NCBI GenBank assembly: GCA_947454525.1
Contig: CANGJM010000011.1
Span: forward strand, 1-64,000
Direction: 5' to 3'
Length of the DNA stretch: 64,000 nt
Source of the DNA: Flavobacteriales bacterium
Lineage (GTDB): Bacteria > Bacteroidota > Bacteroidia > Flavobacteriales_D > Crocinitomicaceae
This document shows, piece after piece, positions 1-8,059 of the stretch. Position 1 is the first letter of the stretch, and the number at the start of each line of letters is the position of its first letter. Both the position numbers and the translations under genes were made by a program. A model generated the notes under the pieces. That model did not search any database. It saw nothing but the letters and a program-made list of their open reading frames with translations, and was not told the DNA's origin.

Positions 1-48
<48 letters not shown>

Positions 49-222
49 ATAATAACTTTGAATTTTAATAGGAGCTCGAGTATGTATTATGTTCTTTTCT
101 TAAAAACGCTGTTTCCTTATTTCTCAATACTTCAAAGAACTTCTTTAGACGTTAGTAGAACTCGCATTCTAATTAACTTTAAGACTTTTTCCCGTTTGAA
201 CTAACCGTTGTTTGTTCCGTTG
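49..222 (-). other. rRNA leader with boxA-like antitermination site
   Basis: This 174-nt transcribed leader lies between the promoter and mature 16S. The minus strand at 140-131 reads GTTCTTTGAA, resembling the boxA antitermination element found in rRNA leaders. The 5' strand of the 16S processing stem should also lie here, but its partner is outside the window. Confidence 0.55.
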
Positions 223-260
223 TGGGGTGCAAAGATATGTACTCTTTTTGGATGTGCAAC
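223..260 (-). promoter_or_regulatory. rRNA operon promoter, Bacteroidota type
   Basis: On the minus strand a TTG at 259-257 is followed after exactly 19 nt by TATCTTTG at 237-230. This matches the -33/-7 consensus (TTTG / TAnnTTTG) of the Bacteroidota housekeeping sigma factor. Transcription should begin near 223-226 and run into 16S through a leader of about 175 nt. Confidence 0.85.
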
Positions 261-362
261 AATTTTTTGAAAGTTTTTTTGATTTTTTTTCGAATCAAAT
301 TCTAACCTGTTGATATTTGGAGTTTTAGATGTAAAGAAAAAATCTAATATCTATACTACTCC

Positions 363-956
363 TTAGTTATTCGATCTGTAGTGTGCTTTTAAGGCTTGAA
401 TCGATTCACTGGACTGTGAAAATCCTAAGGTCCATTGTTGCGAATGTTGTTCCTTTTCTCGATTCATTAAACAAACACAATTATCCGCTCCTATATATAG
501 GTATGCATTTTCCATGTTCGGATAATCCTCCCCCCAATAATACACGCAAAACTGAAACGCTAATTCAATCGCTTCCTTACGATCGCACAACTCTTCTTTG
601 TTCCGACGCATTTCTACATTTGCCAATACTAATCCAATGCGATCTTTTAGAATACTTACATCCATTTTGCTCCACTTATATAAGGAAGGATATAACCGCT
701 CTAAATCAAACCAATCATTTCTATTAATAATCACGCGATCTCGGACATTCGAATTTAATTTCGCCGCACGAAACCAAAACCGAAGCGCAACAATCACAAT
801 AAGCAAACAAAGGAGTCCAGATAGCTTGGCCAGAATAATCTGATTAGTCAATATGGCACATGGAACCAAAATTAACAGCAAAAAAATTACCGTTAACCAC
901 AGAGGAAAACGGTAATTCACACGATTTTTGTTTTGATTCATGAGCGTATCAATCAT
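363..956 (-). CDS. hypothetical two-helix membrane protein
   Basis: I do not recognise this family. The 197-residue product has a short basic N-terminus, then two hydrophobic segments close together (about residues 19-39 and 44-64), then a soluble domain of about 130 residues rich in charged and aromatic residues with Cys-Val-Cys near the end. This suggests a membrane-anchored protein with a cytoplasmic C-terminal domain. It begins 3 nt after the stop of the small upstream gene, so the two are probably one transcript running towards the rRNA operon. A second in-frame Met at residue 6 is an alternative start. Function unknown. Confidence 0.6.
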   Translation of the reverse strand: MIDTLMNQNKNRVNYRFPLWLTVIFLLLILVPCAILTNQIILAKLSGLLCLLIVIVALRFWFRAAKLNSNVRDRVIINRNDWFDLERLYPSLYKWSKMDVSILKDRIGLVLANVEMRRNKEELCDRKEAIELAFQFCVYYWGEDYPNMENAYLYIGADNCVCLMNREKEQHSQQWTLGFSQSSESIQALKAHYRSNN

Positions 957-959
957 TTA

Positions 960-1157
960 CTATTTTTCGACAACCCATTTGTCATTCAACATTTCACCTT
1001 TAATAGTGACGTCTTTTGTTCTTTTATAATCTTCAGCTGCAATCAGCATTTGTTCCTTCGTATCTCTTCGGATTAAAATAGCACTTGAACCCTGAGATTT
1101 AACTTCTATATAAAATCCATTTCTCAATCGCGCTGGTTTTGTTGGCGGTCTTCCCAT
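960..1157 (-). CDS. small conserved basic protein, unknown function
   Basis: This 65-residue protein starts with MGRPPTKPARLRNGFYIEV and is basic and compact, with predicted strands and no signal peptide or membrane segment. The N-terminal style resembles small cytosolic proteins I have seen in Bacteroidota genomes, but I cannot attach a function. It is the first gene of a two-gene unit with the two-helix membrane protein 3 nt downstream. Its ATG is the only plausible start. No good TAnnTTTG box is visible immediately upstream. Confidence 0.6.
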   Translation of the reverse strand: MGRPPTKPARLRNGFYIEVKSQGSSAILIRRDTKEQMLIAAEDYKRTKDVTIKGEMLNDKWVVEK

Positions 1158-1272
1158 TATCTCTTTATATTAATTCTTAATAAATATAACAACTTTTTTG
1201 GAATTATGTTGTGTTTCGGTAAAATTTCTGTCAAAAACCATGCCTTCTTATTCTATTACAAAAGCTTTAGAG

Positions 1273-1280
1273 TAACTTTG
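1273..1280 (+). promoter_or_regulatory. -7 box 4 nt before ATG of ABC-F gene
   Basis: TAACTTTG matches TAnnTTTG exactly, and only four bases (CGGC) separate it from the ATG at 1285, so the transcript should begin at or next to the start codon. The -33 element is poor: TTC, not TTG, at the expected spacing. Confidence 0.55.
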
Positions 1281-1284
1281 CGGC

Positions 1285-3186
1285 ATGATTCAACTCGAAA
1301 AACTAGGATATTTCTTGCCACAAGGCTATTTATTTGAACAAGTAAGCGTACAAGTGAACCGCGGGGACAAAATTGGACTTGTCGGTAAAAATGGTGCTGG
1401 GAAGTCTACCATGCTTAAATTATTATCCGGACAAATCACTCCAAGTGAAGGAGCTATCCACCAACCAAAGGGATTGAAATATGGCTATTTGACTCAGGAT
1501 ATTGTCATTAAATCAAACGAAACAGTTTACAACTACCTCTTTCTCTCCAATGTTGAATTGAATAGAATTCGCGAACGCTTAGACTTTATCAATCACGAGT
1601 TGGTTAATCGCACGGACTATGAATCCGATTATTATTCTGGTATACTCGATGAACTGAGTGAGTTAAATCACGAATTCCAAGTTCTGGAAGGATTTCAATG
1701 GGAAGAAAAAATCAAAGCAACATTAGACGGACTAGGATTCTCAGACCTTGATCAGCAGAAACTGATTCAAGCTTGTTCCGGTGGATGGAAGATGCGTGCG
1801 GAATTGGCAAGAATCCTTGTGAATAACCCAGACATCCTTTTATTGGATGAGCCGACCAATCACCTTGACATCATTTCCATCAGTTGGCTAGAAAATTATT
1901 TGCAACGATTCGACGGAGCTGTCATTTTGATTTCTCACGACCGTTTGTTCTTGGATAATGTCACAAAACGCACCTTGGAAATAAGTCAAGGACGTGTGTT
2001 GGATTTTCCTTTTGCCTATTCAAAATACAAATTAATGCGCGCCGAAGAAATGGAACGCATGGAGCAATCCAAAAAACAACAGGATAAACAGATCAAACAG
2101 ACTGAACAACTGATTGAGAAGTTTCGCGCCAAAAGCAGCAAAGCATCGTTCGCACAATCCTTAATGAAGAAATTAGAAAAAACGGAACGCATCGAAGTGG
2201 AGAAAGATGTGGTTTCGAAAATCAAGTTAACATTCCCTTTGAGTGTTCATCCTGGTAAATGGGTGCTCGAAATGAATGACCTAAGTAAAACATACGGCGA
2301 TCGCACCTTGTTTGAGTCGGTCAACATCACAGTTGGACGAGGAGAAAAAATCGCTTTGCTCGGTCCGAATGGTGTTGGTAAGTCTACCTTATTGAAATCC
2401 ATCACAAAGGAAATTGAGTACGAAGGAGAAGTGCTATATGGACACAATGTCAATGTGGCGTACTTCGCCCAAGATCAAGCGGAGAAATTAGATCCAACAA
2501 AAACGATTTACGAAACGGTGGATGACATCGCTGTGGGAGAAATTCGAAAAGACCTGCGCTCCATTCTTGGAACCTTTCTCTTTACAGGAGAAGTCGTGGA
2601 GAAAAAAGTCAGCGTTTTATCGGGTGGAGAACGAACACGACTTGCCCTTTGTGTATTATTGTTGAGTCCTTCGAATTTCTTAATCCTGGATGAGCCAACC
2701 AATCACTTGGATCTTCAAAGCAAGGATGTGCTCAAAAGAGCGCTGCAATCCTATGAAGGAACCTTCGTTGTTGTTTCGCATGACCGAGAATTTTTAGATG
2801 GACTTTGTAACCGTATTTGGGATATTGAAAACCGAAACCTGAAAATTCATCATTTCACGTTGAATGAGTATTTGCAGTACAAGATGTCCAAAAAGGACCT
2901 TCCAACGGGAAAAGTAACTGAACTGGTAAAGGAAAAAGTTGCCAAGGTGGAGAAACCCGTTCAAGAAAAGAAACCTACGAATGTCAAAGTAGAGAAAGAA
3001 GTTCAGCAAATAGAACGAAAAATAGATGAGTCTGAAAAACGCATCGCTGAAATGGAAGCACATATTGCTACTTTGGTTTTTGATGAAAACAATACGCACA
3101 CAGCTGTTCTTGGTGAATACGATGCCACTAAACAAAAACTGGCGGCATTAATGGCTGACTGGGAACTCAAAATGAGTGAATTGTAA
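1285..3186 (+). CDS. ABC-F family ATPase (Uup-like)
   Basis: A soluble ATPase with two nucleotide-binding domains and no membrane segments, the hallmark of ABC-F proteins, which act on ribosomes. Domain 1 has Walker A GKNGAGKST at residues 34-42, signature CSGGW near 165 and Walker B plus DEPTNHLD near 190. The inter-domain linker (about 245-305) is charged and helical. Domain 2 has GPNGVGKST near 360, LSGGERTRLAL near 450 and a second DEPTNHLD near 475. Residues after about 560 are Lys/Glu-rich and should form the coiled coil typical of Uup-like members. Length (633) is normal. Sub-family assignment (Uup versus YheS/resistance type) is not certain. Confidence 0.92.
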   Translation: MIQLEKLGYFLPQGYLFEQVSVQVNRGDKIGLVGKNGAGKSTMLKLLSGQITPSEGAIHQPKGLKYGYLTQDIVIKSNETVYNYLFLSNVELNRIRERLDFINHELVNRTDYESDYYSGILDELSELNHEFQVLEGFQWEEKIKATLDGLGFSDLDQQKLIQACSGGWKMRAELARILVNNPDILLLDEPTNHLDIISISWLENYLQRFDGAVILISHDRLFLDNVTKRTLEISQGRVLDFPFAYSKYKLMRAEEMERMEQSKKQQDKQIKQTEQLIEKFRAKSSKASFAQSLMKKLEKTERIEVEKDVVSKIKLTFPLSVHPGKWVLEMNDLSKTYGDRTLFESVNITVGRGEKIALLGPNGVGKSTLLKSITKEIEYEGEVLYGHNVNVAYFAQDQAEKLDPTKTIYETVDDIAVGEIRKDLRSILGTFLFTGEVVEKKVSVLSGGERTRLALCVLLLSPSNFLILDEPTNHLDLQSKDVLKRALQSYEGTFVVVSHDREFLDGLCNRIWDIENRNLKIHHFTLNEYLQYKMSKKDLPTGKVTELVKEKVAKVEKPVQEKKPTNVKVEKEVQQIERKIDESEKRIAEMEAHIATLVFDENNTHTAVLGEYDATKQKLAALMADWELKMSEL

Positions 3187-3200
3187 GCTGAGATTTTCAG

Positions 3201-3208
3201 TATATTTG
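3201..3208 (+). promoter_or_regulatory. -7 box 4 nt before ATG of Rieske-like lipoprotein gene
   Basis: TATATTTG, with TTG at 3181-3183 (17-nt spacing), is followed by four bases (TTTT) and then the ATG at 3213. The predicted transcript is leaderless. The box lies in the short gap after the ABC-F stop codon, so this gene pair has its own promoter. Confidence 0.6.
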
Positions 3209-3212
3209 TTTT

Positions 3213-3638
3213 ATGAGAGCCCTACTTTTCCTTTCTTGTTTGATTCTGTTGTCCTCCAGTAAATGTGACAAAGGAAAACAGAATCCAATTCCTTACGTCC
3301 CGTTTGACATCACGATTGACATTCAACTTCCGAGTTACAATCAATTGCAAGGCGTTGGAGGTTGGAATTACGTGACAGGAGGTTCCCGCGGAATCATTGT
3401 TTACCGTCGAGGAATTGATGAGTTTGTCGCTTTCGATCGACATTCACCGGTAGATCCAGATGGAACATGCTTCCTTCCGCTTTTTCCGGACAATGACAAT
3501 TTCCTTGTGTTAAAGGATACCTGCAACGATGCCAGCTTTTCACTTTACGATGGCTCACCCATTTCCAATAGTGCGTTTGGACTGCGTCAATACGCCGTTC
3601 AATTCAACGGAAGTAATTTAGTTAGAATTTACAATTAA
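3213..3638 (+). CDS. Rieske-like putative lipoprotein
   Basis: A 141-residue exported protein. The N-terminus is hydrophobic and ends in LLSSSKC, an imperfect lipobox with Lys before the Cys. The body resembles a Rieske fold: a strand ending GIIVYRRG, an FAFDRHSP-like segment where the first cluster-binding loop would be, and a second loop with DTCNDASFSLYDGSPI. The usual CxH...CxxH ligands are not complete, so iron-sulfur binding is doubtful. It is followed 4 nt later by a 2Fe-2S ferredoxin gene in what should be one transcript, which hints at an electron-transfer connection. Function is inferred from fold-like features only. Confidence 0.6.
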   Translation: MRALLFLSCLILLSSSKCDKGKQNPIPYVPFDITIDIQLPSYNQLQGVGGWNYVTGGSRGIIVYRRGIDEFVAFDRHSPVDPDGTCFLPLFPDNDNFLVLKDTCNDASFSLYDGSPISNSAFGLRQYAVQFNGSNLVRIYN

Positions 3639-3642
3639 AGAT

Positions 3643-3963
3643 ATGAATGAGATTACCGTAACCATCATCGATCGCGAAGGTGAAGCACATGAGTTGGTTG
3701 GCCCAACGGACATGAACATGAACATCATGGAATTATGCAAAGCATATGAATTACCTGTGCTAGGCGAATGCGGTGGAATGGCAATGTGCGCCACGTGTCA
3801 GTGTTACTTAGAATCTGAAACAGCGCTTCCAGAGCAAAGTGATGCAGAATTGGACATGTTGGACCAAGCGTTCTTTGTGAAAAACAACAGTCGTCTCGGA
3901 TGTCAAATTCAATTAAACGAGGACATCAACGGCATCGTTCTTCGTTTAGCTCCTGAAGCGTAA
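3643..3963 (+). CDS. 2Fe-2S ferredoxin (adrenodoxin type)
   Basis: A 106-residue electron carrier. The cluster-binding cysteines are visible as Cys43, Cys49, Cys52 (C-x5-C-x2-C within GECGGMAMCATC) and Cys87 in LGCQI, the pattern of adrenodoxin/ISC-type ferredoxins. No signal peptide, so it acts in the cytoplasm. The acidic N-terminal and central regions fit an interaction surface for a reductase. It lies directly behind the Rieske-like lipoprotein gene and converges on the MsrB-MsrA gene, whose stop is 6 nt away. Its usual partners (iron-sulfur assembly or a P450/reductase) are not next to it here. Confidence 0.92.
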   Translation: MNEITVTIIDREGEAHELVGPTDMNMNIMELCKAYELPVLGECGGMAMCATCQCYLESETALPEQSDAELDMLDQAFFVKNNSRLGCQIQLNEDINGIVLRLAPEA

Positions 3964-3968
3964 AAACC

Positions 3969-4991
3969 TTAATGGTTTAGTTTCTCCTTGAATACTTTTC
4001 TGAACTTCTCTACTTTCGGACGAACAACGGCTTGACAATACATGTTTTGTGGATTGTTCTCGAAGTAGTTGTGATGGTAATCCTCTGCTTCTGAATAGTT
4101 GTTGATGGCTACAATTTCCGTCACAATCGGATTATCCCACACTTTTTCTTTGGTCAATTTCTCCTTGTAGGCAGTTGCCAATTCTTTTTGCTCCAAATCG
4201 TGGTAGAAAATCACGGAACGGTATTGCGTTCCTGTGTCGTTTCCTTGACGGTTCAATTGGGTTGGATCGTGAACAAACCAGAAGATCTCGAGCAGTTCTT
4301 CAAAAGAAATGACTGTTGGATCATATTCCACTTGCGCTACTTCCGCGTGACCTGTAGTTCCTGTACATACTTGTTCGTATGTGGGATTTACGGTTTTTCC
4401 CCCAGCATAACCCGGAACAACGGATATAATTCCTTTCACATCTTTGAAACATGCCTCGATGCACCAAAAGCATCCAGCACCAAACGTCGCTTTTTTCATT
4501 CCTTTTTTGTTTGTGTAAATATAAGCAATCGGCTCGAAGTCCATAGCAAGGGAATTCAAGCAATAACGCTTGCCGGTTGGATTCGGTCCATCATTAAATA
4601 AGTGTCCGAGGTGCGCATCGCATTTGGCACAGCGAATCTCAATGCGATCCATGCCATCACTTAAATCGCGCACTTGTTTCACTTTTCCTTTCGTCAATAC
4701 ATCGTAAAAACTTGGCCATCCACTACCCGACTCGTACTTCGTTGAGCTGGAAAACAAAGCGGTTCCACATCCAACACAGGTGTAGGTTCCTTTTTCATGG
4801 TGATCCCAGAATTCGCCTGTGAACGGTGCTTCCGTTGCTCCATCGCGAATGACCGCACATACATTTTCCGGAAGGGCTTTGCCATTCCAGTTAGCAAATG
4901 AATTCTTGGTAGAAGGCGCGTCTTTTTTGTCAGGTGTCTGCGCGCAGGCATTCATCAAAAAACTCAAAACGAAAAGCAAGGTTAATCTCAT
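3969..4991 (-). CDS. msrBA: MsrB-MsrA fusion, exported methionine sulfoxide reductase
   Basis: A 340-residue two-domain enzyme that reduces both R- and S-methionine sulfoxide. The N-terminus is a signal peptide ending in FLMNACAQ, probably a lipoprotein signal, so it acts in the cell envelope. Residues about 30-155 are MsrB, with zinc-ligand pairs CVGC and CAKC and catalytic Cys in KRYCLNS. Residues about 165-330 are MsrA, with GAGCFWC. The B-A order is the reverse of the A-B fusions in some pathogens, but is common in Bacteroidota as far as I recall. It is transcribed alone and convergent with the ferredoxin gene. Confidence 0.95.
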   Translation of the reverse strand: MRLTLLFVLSFLMNACAQTPDKKDAPSTKNSFANWNGKALPENVCAVIRDGATEAPFTGEFWDHHEKGTYTCVGCGTALFSSSTKYESGSGWPSFYDVLTKGKVKQVRDLSDGMDRIEIRCAKCDAHLGHLFNDGPNPTGKRYCLNSLAMDFEPIAYIYTNKKGMKKATFGAGCFWCIEACFKDVKGIISVVPGYAGGKTVNPTYEQVCTGTTGHAEVAQVEYDPTVISFEELLEIFWFVHDPTQLNRQGNDTGTQYRSVIFYHDLEQKELATAYKEKLTKEKVWDNPIVTEIVAINNYSEAEDYHHNYFENNPQNMYCQAVVRPKVEKFRKVFKEKLNH

Positions 4992-5040
4992 ATTCTTTAA
5001 ACAAAGTGCATCGAAAAAAGTTCGAAGCTAGATAAAAGCG

Positions 5041-5048
5041 TACTTTTG
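5041..5048 (+). promoter_or_regulatory. -7 box 4 nt before ATG of MFS gene
   Basis: TACTTTTG is followed by CGCC and the ATG at 5053. No clear TTG sits at the -33 position. The predicted mRNA is leaderless. Confidence 0.5.
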
Positions 5049-5052
5049 CGCC

Positions 5053-6216
5053 ATGAAATCAAGGTATAGTCGCAATTTTTGGATCGTATGTTTTGCGATG
5101 TTCTTTTTCATGACCGGTTTTAACCTGATTATGCCGGAATTAAATAATTTCATCACCAACCTTGGCGGAGAAAATAAAAAAGGATTGATCATCCTATTGT
5201 TTTCTGTTTCAGCGGCCATTTCTCGTCCATTTTCTGGAAAAATCGCTGACATCGTCGGACGCAAATGGGTGATGTACGCCGGAGTTATTTGCTCCTTTGT
5301 CATCTGCCTCAGCTATTCCTTCGTGGAATCCATCGCTTTTTTCCTCGTTCTTCGTTTTTTACATGGATTCAGTGCTGGATTCGCTCCAACAGGAGCAACT
5401 GCCTTGTTAACGGATGTTATCCCAGAGAAATCACGTGGAAACGCAATGGGAATTTGGGGAACGTTCATTTCCCTTGGAATTGGCGTTGGACAATCACTCG
5501 GTTCATGGATTTATCAAGCTTTTGGATTTGACACCTTATTTATGTCGGCCGCATTCATTACCTGTATTTCGTTCATCATGATTACGATTGCGACAGAAAC
5601 ATTGGAGAAACGCGAGAAAATAAACGCCAAGCATTTGCGCATTACCTGGAAAGATGTTTTCGAACCGAATGTCCTACCTGCCGCCTTTGTGATGTACCTC
5701 ACCGCTATTTGTTCTGGAATCATCTTCGTGATCACGCCGGATATTTCTGGGATGTTACACATCGAAAACAAAGGATTTTTCTTTGGATTTTACGTGATTT
5801 CGACGATCATCATTCGTTTACTCACGAGTTCTGTTTCGGACCGAATTGGCCGACCACAAACCTTGATCATCGGTGTTTCCATCTTAATTACCAGCATGGT
5901 TCTCATCGCTTTGGTAGACAGCAAAGTCTCCTACATCATCGCAGCCATCGTTTTTGGATTTGCGACGGGAATGTCGAGTCCTACCTTGTTTGCCTGGACA
6001 GCAGATTTGTCACACAAAGATCGTCGTGGTGTTGGCGCTGGAACGCTTTTTCTCGCTTTAGAATTTGGAATTATTTCTGGATCAGTGATCACGTTGTTCG
6101 TTTACGACAATAGTCCAACAGGAATTTACCGCACCTTCCTCATTGGCGCTGGATCTGCTGTTTTAGCGCTTGTCGTGTTGATTTTCCAAGTAAGAAAAAG
6201 TCGCGCTATTCGCTAA
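5053..6216 (+). CDS. MFS transporter
   Basis: A 387-residue inner-membrane transporter of the major facilitator superfamily with about 12 hydrophobic helices. The loop after helix 2 carries the MFS signature as GKIADIVGRKWV (about residue 60), and a second related copy SDRIGRPQT follows helix 8. The pattern suggests a drug/sugar-efflux-like member with proton coupling, but the substrate cannot be read from sequence. The gene is alone, and its last 11 bp overlap the 3' end of the convergent queuosine-precursor transporter gene. Confidence 0.9.
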   Translation: MKSRYSRNFWIVCFAMFFFMTGFNLIMPELNNFITNLGGENKKGLIILLFSVSAAISRPFSGKIADIVGRKWVMYAGVICSFVICLSYSFVESIAFFLVLRFLHGFSAGFAPTGATALLTDVIPEKSRGNAMGIWGTFISLGIGVGQSLGSWIYQAFGFDTLFMSAAFITCISFIMITIATETLEKREKINAKHLRITWKDVFEPNVLPAAFVMYLTAICSGIIFVITPDISGMLHIENKGFFFGFYVISTIIIRLLTSSVSDRIGRPQTLIIGVSILITSMVLIALVDSKVSYIIAAIVFGFATGMSSPTLFAWTADLSHKDRRGVGAGTLFLALEFGIISGSVITLFVYDNSPTGIYRTFLIGAGSAVLALVVLIFQVRKSRAIR

Positions 6217-6931
6217 CCACAGGTGAGTTTCCTTCCGCTTTGTTCAGATACCTGCGCATTAAATAATGTCCCAAGTAGATCAAGGGCGTTAAACTGACCG
6301 CAATCAGTAATTTCAGAATGTAATTCGTTGGTGCGACCGTCATGTAGGTTCCGAAACTCATTTTACCCGGAAGAACGAATCCAATGTACAAAACGATGTA
6401 CGAATCGATGACTTGTGAAACAACCGTACTTCCAGTACTACGCAGCCAAATGAACCGATTCCCTGTTTTGTGTTTGATTTTATCAAACAGGAAAGCGTCC
6501 AACAATTGCGATACAAGAAAGGCACAAATACTTCCCACTATAATCATTTGCGATTGACCAAATACTTTGAGGTAGGATGCATTGTCCGCTAAATCTGATC
6601 CTGGAATTTCATACGCTGGAATCGCCAAGGAAAGGCCTACGATGATGAAACAATAAGCGATGAGTCCGGCGGTGATCCACGAGAGCCTGCGAACCGCTTT
6701 TTGACCGTAAAATTCATTCATTAAATCCGTCAGCAAGAAAACGACGGGCCAAGGCAGGATTCCGATAATCGTTGCAAATGGACCAAAATGACTTCCAAAA
6801 AGATTGAATTCAATCGGAACTTGAATCAATTTATTGCTGATCAACTCCGCTGTCACCGCATTTGTGATAAAGAGTCCAGCAAGGATGATGAACAACCAAT
6901 TTCTTCTTTCGCTCAATTTTTCTTGGTTCAC
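6206..6931 (-). CDS. queuosine precursor transporter (YhhQ/VUT family)
   Basis: An inner-membrane protein that should import queuosine precursors (preQ0/preQ1) for tRNA modification. The sequence has about six helices and family-typical stretches ITNAVTAELISNKLI, LPWPVVFLLTDLMNEFYG and STVVSQVIDSYIV with the Asp and Tyr conserved in COG1738. The frame is open from a TTG at 6949, but that TTG is the end of a TACTTTTG promoter box, so the transcript starts downstream and the likely start is the GTG at 6931 (about 241 residues). The 3' end overlaps the convergent MFS gene by 11 bp. Family assignment is firm; the substrate follows from family knowledge. Confidence 0.9.
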   Translation of the reverse strand: MNQEKLSERRNWLFIILAGLFITNAVTAELISNKLIQVPIEFNLFGSHFGPFATIIGILPWPVVFLLTDLMNEFYGQKAVRRLSWITAGLIAYCFIIVGLSLAIPAYEIPGSDLADNASYLKVFGQSQMIIVGSICAFLVSQLLDAFLFDKIKHKTGNRFIWLRSTGSTVVSQVIDSYIVLYIGFVLPGKMSFGTYMTVAPTNYILKLLIAVSLTPLIYLGHYLMRRYLNKAEGNSPVVSE

Positions 6932-6982
6932 GCTGTTTATTTTACTCAAAAGTAACGATTAATGCGACGCATTGTTCAGGAA

Positions 6983-7516
6983 TCATCCCCCGTAATCTAA
7001 ACGCTTTGTTTTGACATAACGTCGAATGTAGTATTCCGATGTTTTAAAATTATCGATGCGCACTCCGCCATTGGCAGAGTGAATAAACTTAATGGCTGAA
7101 GGCGTGACTTCCACCACCATGGCAACGTGTCCGACAACTGTAGAGTTGACATTGCTTCCTTTGAAAAACATCAAGTCACCCGGTTGGATATCCGACAATT
7201 TGATCGTCTCCCCTAGTTCTGCGAGTCCGTAGCTGGTGCGCACGAGGGAAAAGCCAAAGTTCCCGAAGATGTAATTGATAAATCCCGAACAGTCGAATCC
7301 GGATGGCGTTGTTCCTCCATAACGATACGGCACACCTAGAAAGGTTTTCGCGTACGAGATGATGGCATCCGCTTTGGGATTGGCCGGTCGAACTTTGATG
7401 GTGGTGTCGATGCCCGATGTTAGCAAGCTATCCTTTGTCACCGTTTGAGAAAATCCCGAACGAGTGATCAACAACACAAAAAGAACGAAAAATGTATGTA
7501 GAAATCTCTTTTTCAT
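6983..7516 (-). CDS. NlpC/P60 family cell-wall peptidase
   Basis: A 177-residue exported C40-family hydrolase expected to cut peptide bonds in peptidoglycan. A signal peptide of about 23 residues ends at GFSQ. The catalytic domain covers about residues 45-165: FLGVPYRYGGTTPSGFDCSGF contains the nucleophile Cys, GHVAMVVEV supplies the catalytic His, and FIHS follows as the third polar site. There is no SH3 or LysM domain, so it is a minimal enzyme. A TAATTTTG box at 7534-7527 lies 10 nt upstream of the ATG. It is divergent from the MerR-type gene, with a shared regulatory gap of about 50 bp. Confidence 0.93.
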   Translation of the reverse strand: MKKRFLHTFFVLFVLLITRSGFSQTVTKDSLLTSGIDTTIKVRPANPKADAIISYAKTFLGVPYRYGGTTPSGFDCSGFINYIFGNFGFSLVRTSYGLAELGETIKLSDIQPGDLMFFKGSNVNSTVVGHVAMVVEVTPSAIKFIHSANGGVRIDNFKTSEYYIRRYVKTKRLDYGG

Positions 7517-7526
7517 CTTTCGATTG

Positions 7527-7534
7527 CAAAATTA
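7527..7534 (-). promoter_or_regulatory. -7 box of NlpC/P60 gene
   Basis: TAATTTTG on the minus strand, with a TTG at 7559-7557 (22-nt spacing) as a possible -33 element. The predicted 5' leader is only about 6 nt. Confidence 0.5.
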
Positions 7535-7567
7535 TAACTATTTTCGGAAACTAATTCAAGTAACAAG

Positions 7568-8059
7568 GTGCCTTTAATTGATATTCAACAACTTAGCAAG
7601 CTCTATTATTCCATTGGGGAAGTAGCGGAATTACTCGATGTAAACGCTTCATTACTAAGATTTTGGGAGAAGGAATTTAAATTCGAAATCTCCAAGAAAA
7701 ACGCAAAAGGCAATCGTTTATTTTCGGTAAAAGAAATTGATAAAATCAACCGCATCTATCATTTTGTCAAAATCGAAGGCTATACCTTGGATGGAGCAAA
7801 GAAAGCACTTAAATCGAAAGTCGTTACTGAAACCAAAGTAGAAAGTAGCAGCAATCACGACGCGGTCATTCTACGTTTGGAACAAATTAAACGCAGATTG
7901 ATTCACTTGAAATCAGCTCTTCCAACGGAAACTGTTGAAGAAAAAGTTGTGACTGTCATTCCTCCAACTGCACCGACTGTTGTTCCTCCTGTAGTGAAAA
8001 AACCTGCTGCTCCGAAGTTGACACCGCCTTCAACGGACATGCCTACCTTATTCGATTAG
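7568..8059 (+). CDS. MerR-family transcriptional regulator
   Basis: A 163-residue DNA-binding protein. Residues about 12-80 form the MerR winged helix: YYSIGEVAELLDVNASLLRFWEKEF, then NRLFSVKEIDKINRIYHFVKIEGYTLDGAKKAL. The MerR coiled-coil helix is followed by a Pro/Val/Thr-rich C-terminal tail (about 125-155) instead of an effector domain, so no metal or drug ligand can be assigned. Small MerR proteins of this layout are widespread in Bacteroidota. The start is a GTG; no upstream ATG is in frame. The last 4 bp overlap the stop of the convergent DUF5686 gene. Confidence 0.88.
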   Translation: MPLIDIQQLSKLYYSIGEVAELLDVNASLLRFWEKEFKFEISKKNAKGNRLFSVKEIDKINRIYHFVKIEGYTLDGAKKALKSKVVTETKVESSSNHDAVILRLEQIKRRLIHLKSALPTETVEEKVVTVIPPTAPTVVPPVVKKPAAPKLTPPSTDMPTLFD

